DNA of 64,000 nucleotides from Fratercula arctica (Eukaryota > Chordata > Aves > Charadriiformes > Alcidae): positions 16,216,389 to 16,280,388 of the forward strand of contig CANTUZ010000005.1 of the NCBI GenBank assembly GCA_947846985.1, read 5' to 3'. Positions 38,294 through 48,900 of this stretch are shown here, piece by piece (positions within the stretch are counted from its first letter, which is position 1; each line of letters opens with the position of its first letter). Below the pieces are notes generated by a model that worked only from the letters and a program-made list of their open reading frames with translations, did not search any database and was not told where the DNA came from. A program made the translations under genes and the position numbers.

Positions 38294-40111
38294 TGGGACT
38301 GCAGACTTGCTTCTGCTCTTTGCCCGGCCTTTCAGGTTTAGGCTGGAGGCTGGGTCTGTGGTTGTCTAGTGACTCATCCTGGGGCAGTGTTTGCAGGTGG
38401 GATTAACACCGGATTAAGTAAAGATATGGGACTAGAAGGAATTAAACACCTTATTTGTTCAATTCTTCCCATTGTTTCCCATTTCGGGAAATTTACTTTT
38501 CAGCCTGTCCCCAACTCACTCGGAAGCTCCTTTTGTGGATGATACGTGCATCTCCAAGCACAGCTCTGACCCTTTACATTTCTTTTCAATGGTAAATTGT
38601 TATTTATAGCAAGGACTTTGACAGAGGCTGTGGAATTATTGGCTGTATGTTTTATAAAGCAAGCCAAAAATGAGGAACAAAAATAATTCGGATTCAAATT
38701 CCTCTAAGCCCAAGCTCTGCATTAACTCTGCTGCTATTCATGGGATCCATAAAAATCTGCACTAAAGCCTTTCGGATTTTTTGAGTTCTTGTGTTATCTT
38801 GCAGAATTTGGACCTTTAGCCTAATTAAACCCTGGAAAAACAAGAATTTGGTGTAGATGGAAATTTGATAGCAGACATGGAAGAAGATGGCGCATAAACT
38901 GTTAAATTGCTGCCACGTGAGGACAGGGACAGGAGGAATACATGGAGCGAAGGGGACTGCGGTGTTACCATTTGGGAAAATCCGTTGTGTTTTACAGAGC
39001 GTTTCTCCGGGATGGGGAATGACCTGGGATGCCCCGGAGACATACCTGGGCACCAAGTCAGAGTCATGCGCAAACACGTGGCGAGGGACTGACTTGCACT
39101 TGGCCCTGACTCTTTGCATTTCCATTTGCATAGCAAGTAGGTCGGTCACCACACAGGCAAATTAAGAGGCTGCCATCTTCCTATGGCACAAAAGCGAGCT
39201 CCTGGGGCTAGGAAAGTCACTGAGAGGGCAGTAAGAAAAGCCACAGCCAGATGGGATTGTAAACTGCTAGGAAAACCAGGAAGAATGGGGAAAACAGTTG
39301 TAATATTTGTAAATATTATCTGCATCAAACTGAATGTATCTTAGTGTTGTGAAAAGCTTTGTCACGGCTTTGTGAAGAATTAGGTCTGCAGTGAAATGGG
39401 AGCAGATGAAAACTGGAAGAGATCATGCTAAAACTTGTGAGGTTTTTACCCTTCCAAATACTTATGTGGGACAGCTTGTCCCTGTTTTGATCACCTGCTT
39501 GCTGCTGAGTATTTTCCCTTCCCTCCTTGGACTTTAATGGAGCAGCAGTCTAATAAAGGACTTGGATTTCTTTTCCTCCTCTGTTCTCCCTGTTAGGAAG
39601 ATGAGTTAAATGTCCTGGCAAGCAGATCCAAAGCGCACCCTTGAGTTTTTGGGAGACCTAGAGAAGGGTCCCTGTGTTGTGTGTCCAGCACTCCCAAGGG
39701 TCCTGTCAGACTAGAAATGGGAGTTTCGGTGTTGCTAAAAGGTGAGAAAAATCCGTATTTAGTTCCTTTCCTCATAAACGCCAATCTTGCTCAGCCCTGC
39801 ATGTTATGGTGGACTGTGCTCAGGTCCTTGGTGAGGCTGGGCTTTCCCAGTCCATCCCCTGTCCTGCCACGTATTTGGTGTGCGGTTGGACAGCCCAGGG
39901 CTGCATGTGTTGAACCAGAAGCTCCTGGGGGCCGTTCCCCCCAGTCTCCCCACGGTGTGCATCGTCCACACTTTCCTCACCATGGGGGGCACTTCTGGAG
40001 GCCGGTATTTCATATTGCCACATTGTCACGACCCTCCATGACAAGGAGAAAATTTCAGTCACTTGCCTCCTTGGGTTGCAAACCTTTATGAATACCGCAA
40101 CTAATAGCCCG
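38294..40111. other. Mixed, moderately GC-rich; no gene assigned
   Basis: Long overlapping frames occur on both strands (152 codons minus at 38694-39152, 136 codons plus at 39681-40091). Both are judged to be chance. The end of this stretch may be an exon, because a donor CCCGG/GTAAGTGG lies at 40113. Confidence 0.3.
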
Positions 40112-40301
40112 GGTAAGTGGAAGATTAATTTCTATACCACCTGGCGGCAAGCTGTGGATTAGGCTGCTGTCCCTCGTGTGGGTTTAATGTTGGAGGAATG
40201 GGGCACTCGAGTACCCAGACAATTGGCCTCTTGTTTAAACAATGAGCTTCTCGGTCTTGTTAGCCAGCGCTCCTAAATTTTCATTTTATTTTGGTATGCA
40301 G

Positions 40302-41750
40302 GCTTGTGTGATGTGGAGAATTGCTTCAGCTCAGAAAGACTGCAAACCTGTTCAATTAAAGGAAATGCTCAGATCCAGCTGTTGGCGTCCCATGAATGCC
40401 AGCACTCCTCGCAGAGTAAATAAGACCGACACACTCTGCCCTTGGAACAGATACGACAATTTGTGCCTTAATTCTCCTGAAAAAAAGAGCCTTTGTTAGG
40501 GAAGGACGGTTGGGGAAAAGGGGAGGAATGCAAAGCTTGGTGCAGAAAATGCCCAGCGAGACAAAGTCTTCCGCAGATAACAGTGAGGTCTCTATAGCAT
40601 GTGCCCAGTATCAAGGCGCCATAAGAAGCACGTACAGTACAAGCTCCTGTTACAGCTATAGAATTGTCTTGTAAATTTTGAACGCTTTCCTCTCATGAAA
40701 AAACACATGTTGCAGAGTAACTTACCCTATGCTTTCACTTCCAAGAAACTGGCTAACAAGCGTAGCTGTGGTTGTACACGCACTTGCCGTGTGTGCAGGA
40801 CCACACTCAGCACCATTTGCATCTGGTTTGTCAGTTGCGTTGGTTTTGGTGATGTGTCGGTGCACTCGTTTGTGGGTGACGGGATTGTTTGGGCAGTATT
40901 GGATGGTCAGTTGGTTATGCCAGAGGCCTTTGTACAAGTCAGGAAAAAAAAAAAAGTGTGTGTATGTAAAAGGTCTTTTATATATTTTTGGTGTATCTAC
41001 ATATATGAACATATATATATTATTTTTATATATAAAAATTATAGTATTTTATAGAGATATTTATTTATACAAAGGGCTGCAGCAGTTTCAGTACGTGCAG
41101 AATACACTTCAACTACAAACGCACAGCAGCTGACCTAATGCTTTTGGCTCAACCAGGAGCTGAGTACCTGAGACTGGGTCAGGGGAAGGAAGGTGTTGAG
41201 ATGGGACAAACCACTGGAAGAAACATCCATCTTCATCTGTCTATCTATCCATATAAGTGTATATATATGTAAATAAAGATATATGTACTTGTGTGTGGCT
41301 CTGTGTGTATATATATAGCATTTATGTACATGCACATGTTAAAAAATAAAACAAAATCAAATGCCTGACTTTCTTGCCAGGCTGAGAAAGGGCTGCAGTG
41401 CTTTAAATTGGTGCAGACAATGCAACAGCCTTTGGGTCACTTTTGCATCTTTTCTGATGTGTGACGCTTGTTTCGGGCAGCAGCCGAGGACACTGCTTCT
41501 GTGCAAGGAGTTTTACCTCTTCTGGTGGATGGTGAAACACTGGAAGACCTTTGAAGGACTGCAAAGAAGGGAAGGAAACTGTTACTACACGTCAACAATG
41601 TGTTTAAGGTATGAATAGCACCTCTCGTCCCTCCATTTATTATTGTGTATATCTATTTATTATTATCGTGTACTTTAAATACACATTACTAGTAACAAAA
41701 CGAAAGAGCTGCGTTGTAAATAAAAAATAAATACTTCTGACATTCAGCAT
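40302..41750 (+). other. Candidate terminal exon of the + strand unit (proximal 3' end)
   Basis: A very good acceptor (TTTCATTTTATTTTGGTATGCAG) ends at 40301, 188 bases after the donor CCCGG/GTAAGTGG at 40113. Splicing them joins an ATG at 40088 in frame to a segment that is open to TAA at 40421-40423 and begins LCDVENCFSSERLQTC. The unspliced alternative phase is open to 40499 and is also cysteine-rich. Neither peptide is recognised. The rest of the segment has 3' UTR texture: AT-rich, with TA/TG runs at 40980-41040 and 41255-41322, and a doubled AATAAA at 41719-41731 with a T-rich element after it. A non-coding transcript is equally possible. Confidence 0.3.
41719..41731 (+). terminator. 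Tandem poly(A) signals
   Basis: Two AATAAA hexamers lie at 41719-41724 and 41726-41731. A U/GU-rich stretch (TATATATGGGTTTTTTT) begins about 28 bases later. The combination fits a cleavage site near 41745-41755 and would end the + strand unit here. Confidence 0.45.
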
Positions 41751-42654
41751 GACATGATGTATATATGGGTTTTTTTCAGCTAAATTAAAATAGCAAAACC
41801 AGAGAAGAGCTGTGGTCCAGTTGATGAGATGGTGTAAGTCAGAGTTGTGATGCTATGGCGAGTGGGCTGAAAACAAGCACTAAATGCCCCTGTGTTTGCA
41901 TCAACTGTTACTGCATAAGAACACAGAGTAAATAGTCAAAAGCATCCAAGCAGCTCCAGAGCCAAAGCCCCATTGAGGTTTTTGGTTCCTGACTAGCGTA
42001 GATGCTTTCAAGACTTCTCCCCCAGCAGGCAGCAGACTGACACTACCCTTAGACAAACAGTGGCAGACTGTCGCTGTGAGGAACGTCTCTAACCATCAAC
42101 CTTGTTTGTGCAGATATGCTGCCATGAGGAGGAAGAGCAGAAGGCTTGGTCTCAGGAGCCTACAGTTCTGTCCCACAACACTTGGACATGTTCCTGCCCC
42201 CTCAGCATCCCTCCTGCTGTGATGCAGGTGCTGCACTGGAGCAGTCTGCCTTGTCTGCGCCTTCACCTCTGGGACTGTGGCTGATAGGGTGGGTCTTGCT
42301 GTAGCAGAAACATGCACAGAGGGAATGTAACCCACCACCTCCCTTGACAGGCCTTCAGCTCAGGCAGAGCAGGGCTGTGCAGTGGGGGGGGAGCGGGACA
42401 CACAAAACCCTTTCAGCCTTGAAAAATGCCAGTGGGGCTGCAGGCAGGCTCCTGTTGCACAGCAGCCAGACTGGCTGGCACCCCAACGGGGTGCTTCATC
42501 CCCAGACAGCTGCAGCCGGCCCTGACGGCACCCGGGCAGGAGGAGGGGGATGCGATGGCTCAGAGCAGGCTGGAGGGCAGCTCTGGGGAGAACCTCTGTG
42601 GCACCTGGGGTGCTGCTTCATGCGCCGCACAAAGCACTCACCCTGCAGATGTGA

Positions 42655-43640
42655 GACACCAACCACTCATGCACCCCCCATGTGCACACCACACCTGAGG
42701 CACAAAACACACACCTAAAACACACAACACTCACTGGAGATAAAACCCACTTGTGCACAGCACTTACGTGCTGCACACATGAAAAACAGAATTGGTGTAT
42801 GCTGCGCACTTGGGATACAAACCACACTGGTGCCACAGGGGACACAGGACCTGCGTGCTACTCGTGAAATGCACAGGTGCGTCACAAAACAGTGGGGTAG
42901 GGCACCGGGTGTGCCCCACACCACCTCTACTCGCTGCACAACACGCCCTCTTGCACCACAATGCACTTGTGGGTACACATGACGCTTGTGTATCACACAC
43001 ATGACACACAACCTGCATTGCACACTTGTACCACAAGACACTCAGGCATTGCACACTTGTGCTCCACAACATTTATTACACCACACCCATGATGCTGCAC
43101 GTGTGATGCGCACCAGGACATACCACACCTGTGCTGCACATGTGTAACACCACATTTGCCACAGACCTGTGACACCACACAACACCCCACCTGTATGATG
43201 CTGCATGCATGTCAGACCCCACATGCATGATACAACGTGACCACACACATGAAACACACCACCTGTTACACCACATACGTGATGTACCACAAACAGCACG
43301 TGCTGTACACACCTGACACCACTCATGTGATGCTGCACATGCATCACACCCCACATGCATGATATATCACACGTGCTGCACACCCATGACACCACCCTTG
43401 TGATGCCACACACACGTTTGCATACCTGACATGCCACAAATAGGTGTGTTATACCACACACGTCACACTGCACAAGCATGGTGCACCACACAGAACACTC
43501 CACATGCATGTGCCAACATATACGCTACTGACGACACAAACCTCACCACACAATACCAGTCCCCTGAACACACACCACATGGACACATGACAGAACACAT
43601 GCCCGTTGCTCGCTCACCCAACATACTCACACACAGCACT
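42655..43640. repeat. Degenerate CA/GT-rich minisatellite with higher-order repetition
   Basis: About 1 kb is built from variants of units like CACACCTGTGACACCA and ACATGCATGA, roughly 16-20 bases each. A higher-order period of 132 bases is visible: accccacatgcatgata occurs at 43216-43232 and 43348-43364, and GATGCTGCA at 43197 and 43329. Alternating purine-pyrimidine stretches make it a candidate for Z-DNA. Lack of TAA/TAG on the GT-rich strand keeps long frames open on the - strand, including a 155-codon frame at 43042-43509 rich in Cys, Val and His. That frame is a consequence of the repeat, not evidence of a gene. Confidence 0.8.
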
Positions 43641-43720
43641 CCTGTGCTCCACACATGCCCTGACTTCTCATGTCTCCTTCCATAAGTATTTCCATAGATG
43701 CTGTTCCATAACTCAGGCTC

Positions 43721-43726
43721 AATAAA
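43721..43726 (+). terminator. Poly(A) signal at the convergent boundary
   Basis: AATAAA is followed 9-15 bases later by a CA-containing cleavage context and then by a GU/U-rich element (GGTTGGTTGTTTGGTTTTTTTT, about 43749-43770, with one extra G at its start). This is the best-formed + strand 3' end in the window. The T-over-A bias of the + strand ends here. Confidence 0.5.
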
Positions 43727-43783
43727 GTCTTGCAACATAACCATAGTAGGTTGGTTGTTTGGTTTTTTTTAAGACATGTTTAC

Positions 43784-43789
43784 TTTATT
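43784..43789 (-). terminator. Possible - strand poly(A) signal
   Basis: TTTATT on the + strand gives AATAAA on the - strand. The downstream region is A-rich rather than GU-rich, so it is weaker than its + strand neighbour. If used, the two opposing transcripts would end or overlap within about 50 bases of each other. Confidence 0.2.
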
Positions 43790-43902
43790 ATTATATTATT
43801 GGACACTTTGCTCACATCAGATACATCACTTTGACAACATGCCCACACATTGTACAGACACTCTCAGTCTGTCCCCTGACAGCAGCCCACCCCATCACTT
43901 AC

Positions 43903-43981
43903 CTGTCAACCCCCTCTGTACATCCGTGGATGCTTTCACAGTTCAGGTCTCCCAGCTACTTGCTTCCTTACGCTGCTGGGA
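43903..43981 (-). other. Candidate 79-nt non-coding exon
   Basis: On the - strand the acceptor is TGCTTTGCTTTTTCTTCCTGTCAG, ending at 43982. The donor after 43903 is the full consensus GACAG/GTAAGTG. Both sites are the best pair I found in the window. All three frames hit a stop within the segment, so it would be a UTR or long non-coding RNA exon. If real, the - strand transcript continues past 43.9 kb to the left and would run antisense to the minisatellite exon. Confidence 0.35.
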
Positions 43982-45936
43982 CTGACAGGAAGAAAAAGCA
44001 AAGCACATCACCCCCAGCAGTAGAGCTCAGAGGGCAGCATCTGTCCCCCTTCACTCAGATATAGTCCTTTCCTCTGCTCATCCCCTTTAACTACACAACC
44101 AAGTAATAGCCATAACATTTGTCTTTAACTATCTCAGTCTTTTACCTTTCCCAAGGCATTTATCCCTATGACCCTCAGCAACACCAGCTTGCTTTCAAGC
44201 ATCGTTTGAGGCAGTGCTGCAGCTGGCAAACCAGTATGGAAACCATGCACAGAAATAGAGATGGACAGCACAGCACTAGAAGGCTGTTAGAAACTGACAC
44301 TCATTTCCCCCAACTACTTAACAACAGTGGTTAATTTCAATTGACCATAAAGTGTCTGCTCTGCTTCACGTTTGAAGAAAATAACCAAAACCAATAAAAA
44401 CTGCCAAAAGCTTTTATACCTTAGCATTATGGTACAGCAACCATCCCTCTGCTGTCTGGGCTTCAGTTTGGCTGAGTTAAGTCACAACACTGGTCAAAGC
44501 TTCAGTTTTATTTGCCAAGTGTGAGTACTCTTTCACAAGCAAAGCAATTCATCTAAGCGAGATGGCTATCAACACACCCACTCCGCCATTTCGGGAGAGG
44601 GAGATACACACCCCAACACCCTCAGCTAACGTTACCTCCACAGGCGCGAGGCAGAGGTAGCCCCAGGCAACTCAGAGTGTGCTTGTGCTGTGGCACAGCA
44701 TCTGCTCAGCCCTGAGAGAGTCAGCTCACTGTTCTACGTGACCCAGCCTCCCAGTGCCACAGCTTGAGTGCTTCAGTGGCGAGCGTGCCTTCGCAGGAAT
44801 GCTGCAGGACACTGCTGCTGGCTGCTAGGCATAGCTTTGATTCACTGTCTGGTGACACATCCCCTTCCTGCTCCCCGTGGGCACAGCAGAGCACAGCATG
44901 CGGATGCTCTCTATGCCCAGCTGTCTCACATCTTAACCTCTCCTGATGGTGGTAACACACCAAGCCTGGAGCAAGAGCCGTACTTTTATTGAGCCTGGAC
45001 AGAGTGAAGCACCAGGATTGCTGTGCTGGGCTGAGGAAACTGGGACCTGCTCTCCATCTTTGCAACTGAGCACTGTATGTAGCCAGGCAGCCCCCGAGCT
45101 GCCTCCCAGTCAGGCAGACCTCACCGGAGACCTTCAAGTTTAAGAGCAGTAGCTACAGATGTTTCCCTCTATGCTCAGCCAATTTCTGCCTCCAGCATCC
45201 CTATTTGAGACCCACATTATAAAAGATCCATGAAACTATTACATTTTGCTTATCTAGAATGCATTTCAGTTACAATACTTTTCTTTTGAAGATAAGGTAC
45301 CCATGTGCCAGCCACAGGATTTGAGCGTTAATGCTTATGCAACATCAGGGAGCACTACCAAAAGATACCAGTCACATCCATCACACCCATTCTGGTCCAT
45401 AAAGCTTATGTCAAGATCAGTAGTTTCCAAATAAGCTACCACATTAATTATGTTATTAGGCTCATTCATCAGGTTACTCACTCATTGTCCTATACAGGTG
45501 AATGCCCCCTCGGTTTTGGCCTTTTTAAGCTATTTATTTATTCATTGAGTCAGAGGCAGGTGAGTGCACCCTCCTCCCATCTGGAGTCCTTCAGCATCTG
45601 AGAGCCACTCTGTGCACCAACAGCCATCCACCAGAAGCTGCTCGCTTGCAGCTTGAGAGCACCAGCAGTAAATGTCCATGAGAGCTCATGGGGGGAGAGA
45701 GGAGGCCTTCACCTGCAGAGTTGATGAGAACTGGACACACTGAGCAGCTGGGAACTGCCACATAAGGAGTACAGCTTTTCAGTGCATGGGACTACCTCCC
45801 ACTATACCCCTCTGAGGCGCTGCTACCAAATTAGCGGCTATTAGCAGTGGGGTGGTACAAGGTAGTTTCTGCTATGCCAGGTCAAAGGGAAAATGCCGCT
45901 TGGATACTTTGTTATAGCTGAAAAAATGTTTTTAAA
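43982..45936. other. 3' UTR-like or intergenic DNA
   Basis: No supported coding frame. The 138-codon - strand frame at 44721-45137 is low-complexity in character and opposed by + strand frames. A - strand AATAAA occurs near 44990. If the - strand unit ends at 43.77 kb, this would be its 3' UTR. Confidence 0.25.
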
Positions 45937-45977
45937 TTACACATCCAACTCCTGTTTTAGAAGGGCTTTTGATATCA
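45937..45977 (-). other. Candidate start of a - strand terminal coding exon
   Basis: An acceptor (CAGTGTCATTCTTTTTCAG) ends at 45978. In one phase the following bases read ISKALLKQELDV and a stop at 45937. A second strong acceptor (ACATTTTTTCAG, ending 45918) lies 60 bases further on and opens a different short frame. Both accept an upstream exon ending in phase 1, which is the phase of the candidate at 59268-59334. The frame is short and unrecognised, so confidence is low. Confidence 0.17.
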
Positions 45978-48900
45978 CTGAAAAAGAATGACACTGCTGG
46001 TAGGGGCGAGGGGGACCTGCACACCTTGCTGGTGAAGGGTCACACAATGAAGATGGACAGGTAACACAACATGCACCGGTGACTTTTCCCATCCTAAGAC
46101 TCAGGCAAACCTGCTGCAACCTGCCGGCCATCCCAGGAAGCCTCACAGGTGTGGAGGGGGGTGGGAAGCAGCTAGAGAAACCTAAACCAGCTACAATCAC
46201 ATCAAGCAGTAAGTGCTGCCTTACATAAAGCTGTACAGGTAAGACAGTCCAACCGTTGCAGCTGTCAAAACCACGAGCTCTTCACGCCCTTATTCAACAT
46301 CTCTTCTTCCAAGGCAGAGGCATGGACAGATTATACCACAGGCGTTGAGCCCAAGATTTTTTCTTCCAAGTTCGTTATGTTCCTCTGTTGCACAGAGCTC
46401 TTGCAAGTGTCACTCTTATTCAGACATTTACAGTGATCAAAGTACAACTCAATTAATCTAAACCAGTTTTCAAACCCAGCAGTTTTCTACAGTTTTCGCC
46501 AAAAAAGTTGACTTGGACCCACTGTCTGAGACCACTTTCAGTCCAACACTCTACACAGAATGATTACAGCTAATAAAGGTACTTTTTCTAACCTAGGAAT
46601 AGCTTTGGACCAGCTGCCCTCACTAAAAGAAAAGCCAGAAAGACTTATTTTGCCCTCTTCCTCCCCAGCATGTAGATACGTAATCTGTTCTGGAGACTTT
46701 GAATATTTGAAACAAGAGATAGTCATTTGTCTTTATGGGCTGCATCAAATGGTGGATCTAAAACAGTTGGAAGTACACAGAGCAAGGCTAGGAATGAGGA
46801 AACTTAGTTTGCCTCCTTGGTAACAAAATCTACAGCACAGCAGGAGAACAGAGCATGATAATTAGGGAATTACAGCTGTTAGTCACAGAAAATATGCTGC
46901 AGTTGCAGGTCAGGGACCTGAGGTTGTGGCACAGGAAGGAAAACTGTAATTTAGAGTCTGCGAGGAGCTCATTGCATGCATTAGACTTCTTGCTACTTAT
47001 AGCATCTCTACACCTGTTTTTCAGGGCGGAAATCAAACAGACAAGAACATAGATCAGCAACAAGCACCAAGGAAACCGAGTTTCTCTGCAAGAGTCGGGA
47101 CAAGAACTACTTTCATAAGAACAATTTTTAATAATAAGAAATTGCTATTCCATCAGCTCCTGTTCATGGCAACCCTCTTTCTAAGCAGGGCAATCAGGAG
47201 CATCGTAAGATGAGAGAAAGGACTAAACTTGATCCAAGGCGTTATGCTGGGAGATAGAAGCTCCCTTAAGAAGCACCAGTTGTTACAAGGGATGTATAAC
47301 ACAAGTCCCACTAAAACAGGGCTTGGCTTGGAGACTTCTCTGTGTTAAGCCAGAGCCTTGCATTAGTGTCCTGCAAGTGGTAGTTGTTCCTCAAGGGGGC
47401 TGAGGATACAAAGGGAAATACAAGCCTCAGACAGAAGATAATACCACTTTATTTTCCTAGCTCTCACCTTAAAAAAACCAAACAAACTCCAATCAAAGGC
47501 ACAAGAACAAACCCAACAGGTACCTGCAATGACATCATTAAAGCAACTCTGATCATATTTTGCCCAAAAGCCATTTAAAGGAGAAGACGCGTTAGTACAG
47601 TTTATAACCAAGACACTCGCCAAGCACCTTCTGAGAAATGCTATGCCACCTCCTCTTCTTCCAACAGGAGCTGGTCCCATCCCAGAAGAGCAGGGTGTGC
47701 TACAGCTACTGCACACCAGAAACCTTCACCTGACTTCAGCTGCCTCCGAAGCTGGACAAGAGGCTGTCACGACTGCACGCTTTCAGAGGTGGATTTTTAT
47801 CTGGACAGAGACCTTATGCCATTTTCCTCATCATACTCCAAGTGAAGTCGTATGCAAACAATGTCCAAAGCGACTTGAAAACTGGACCCCCGTTGAAGTT
47901 GAGATGGAGTGGCTTTTCCAGACCTGGGAAGGTGTTAAGTTTTAACATTCTTTCAACTAAGTTAACATGTTCACACGGCACTCATATGCATGACTCTTGG
48001 AAAAGTTAATCTATTAAACTTGTGTGCTTTACTGCAACCTTTGATCCAGCCAAATCCTCCGTAAGGAGGTCCTTATGGCCATTACACTTGGGAAGGGAAT
48101 TTTTATTTGTTTATTTCTCCAAATGTCTTCCACCCTGTGTTCCACACTGGTCATGTTCGGGCTTAGCTTTTTAGACAACCTTTTTTACTGAAATTTTAGT
48201 GCGTGGAAAAGCATCTTCCTTATATCTCTGTCCTTAAATCAAGCTGCTTCAGAGAGAGAGAGCTGACTCCTACAGGTGAGAACTGGAGCATAAGGGAACT
48301 TGAGGAAACCTAAATGTACTGAGGAACAGAAGAAACACCCACCACCCCCTGAGGCTGACCAGGAGCTGGCAGCCTCTTTTCTTCAGACCTGCACCTGCGC
48401 AGCCTGACCACACAGCTCAGATTCAAAGGCCAATACCTGGAGACCTCAGGCCGTGAGGCTCAAAGCTCTCCACAGGGCATAACTTGCTCATTCAAATGTT
48501 AATAAACAAGACGTCCAGCATTTGCTGGCTGTACCAGCTAGCAGCTTCGCATCACATCTAAGCCAAACTCATGCTTTCCACAGAAGAGCAGCTATTAATA
48601 ACTTCCCAGCCCAGCCTGATGACCAGTAGCCAGGCCTCCCCAGTTCTCCTTGAAGGCTGGCAGCACATCATGCAGATCAACTAATTCAAAATATTTTGGG
48701 CAGGAAAGTATTTCGATGTCCTAGACCCTCGGACTGCCCTGTGTCAGCCTCAGTTTCAAGGTGATATCACATAAATTCACTCACTGCTCACAGTTGTGCA
48801 AGGTGTCACAGCAAGAGCTCAGAGCTGAGCAAACCCCGTGGGCGCTGGGGTAAAACCCATCCCTCAGTACTCTGTCAGCCGTCTAGATGTCATGTCTTTC

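Larger units (their letters stand above)
42114..43740 (+). other. Candidate distal terminal exon of the + strand unit
   Basis: The acceptor CCTTGTTTGTGCAG ends at 42113, and a strong poly(A) arrangement closes the segment near 43740. The first part holds a short open frame ending at 42284. The second half is the CA/GT minisatellite. The exon would be used when the poly(A) site at 41.72 kb is skipped, or could belong to a separate non-coding RNA. The acceptor is good but unsupported by transcripts. Confidence 0.22.

Noticed and set aside
38694..39152. 152-codon - strand frame
   Set aside because: No domain, motif or biased residue pattern; a second - frame and two + frames overlap it; and its strand opposes the local T-rich (+ sense) bias.
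39681..40091. 136-codon + frame
   Set aside because: Pro/Arg/His-rich low-information translation with overlapping - strand frames. It ends at 40091 without using the good donor at 40113, which lies in a different phase.
43042..43509. 155-codon - strand frame, rich in Cys, Val and His, the longest in the window
   Set aside because: It lies inside the CA/GT minisatellite. The repeat lacks TAA and TAG on that strand, so long frames are automatic, and overlapping frames in other phases are also open.
44721..45137. 138-codon - strand frame in the proposed 3' region
   Set aside because: Unremarkable composition, opposed by several + frames, and no splice acceptor leading into it.
46538..46622. 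Strong - strand acceptor near 46623 opening a 27-codon frame
   Set aside because: No donor follows and nothing separates it from several similar acceptor-only sites (47181, 48334, 52065). Acceptor-like pyrimidine runs are common in this half.
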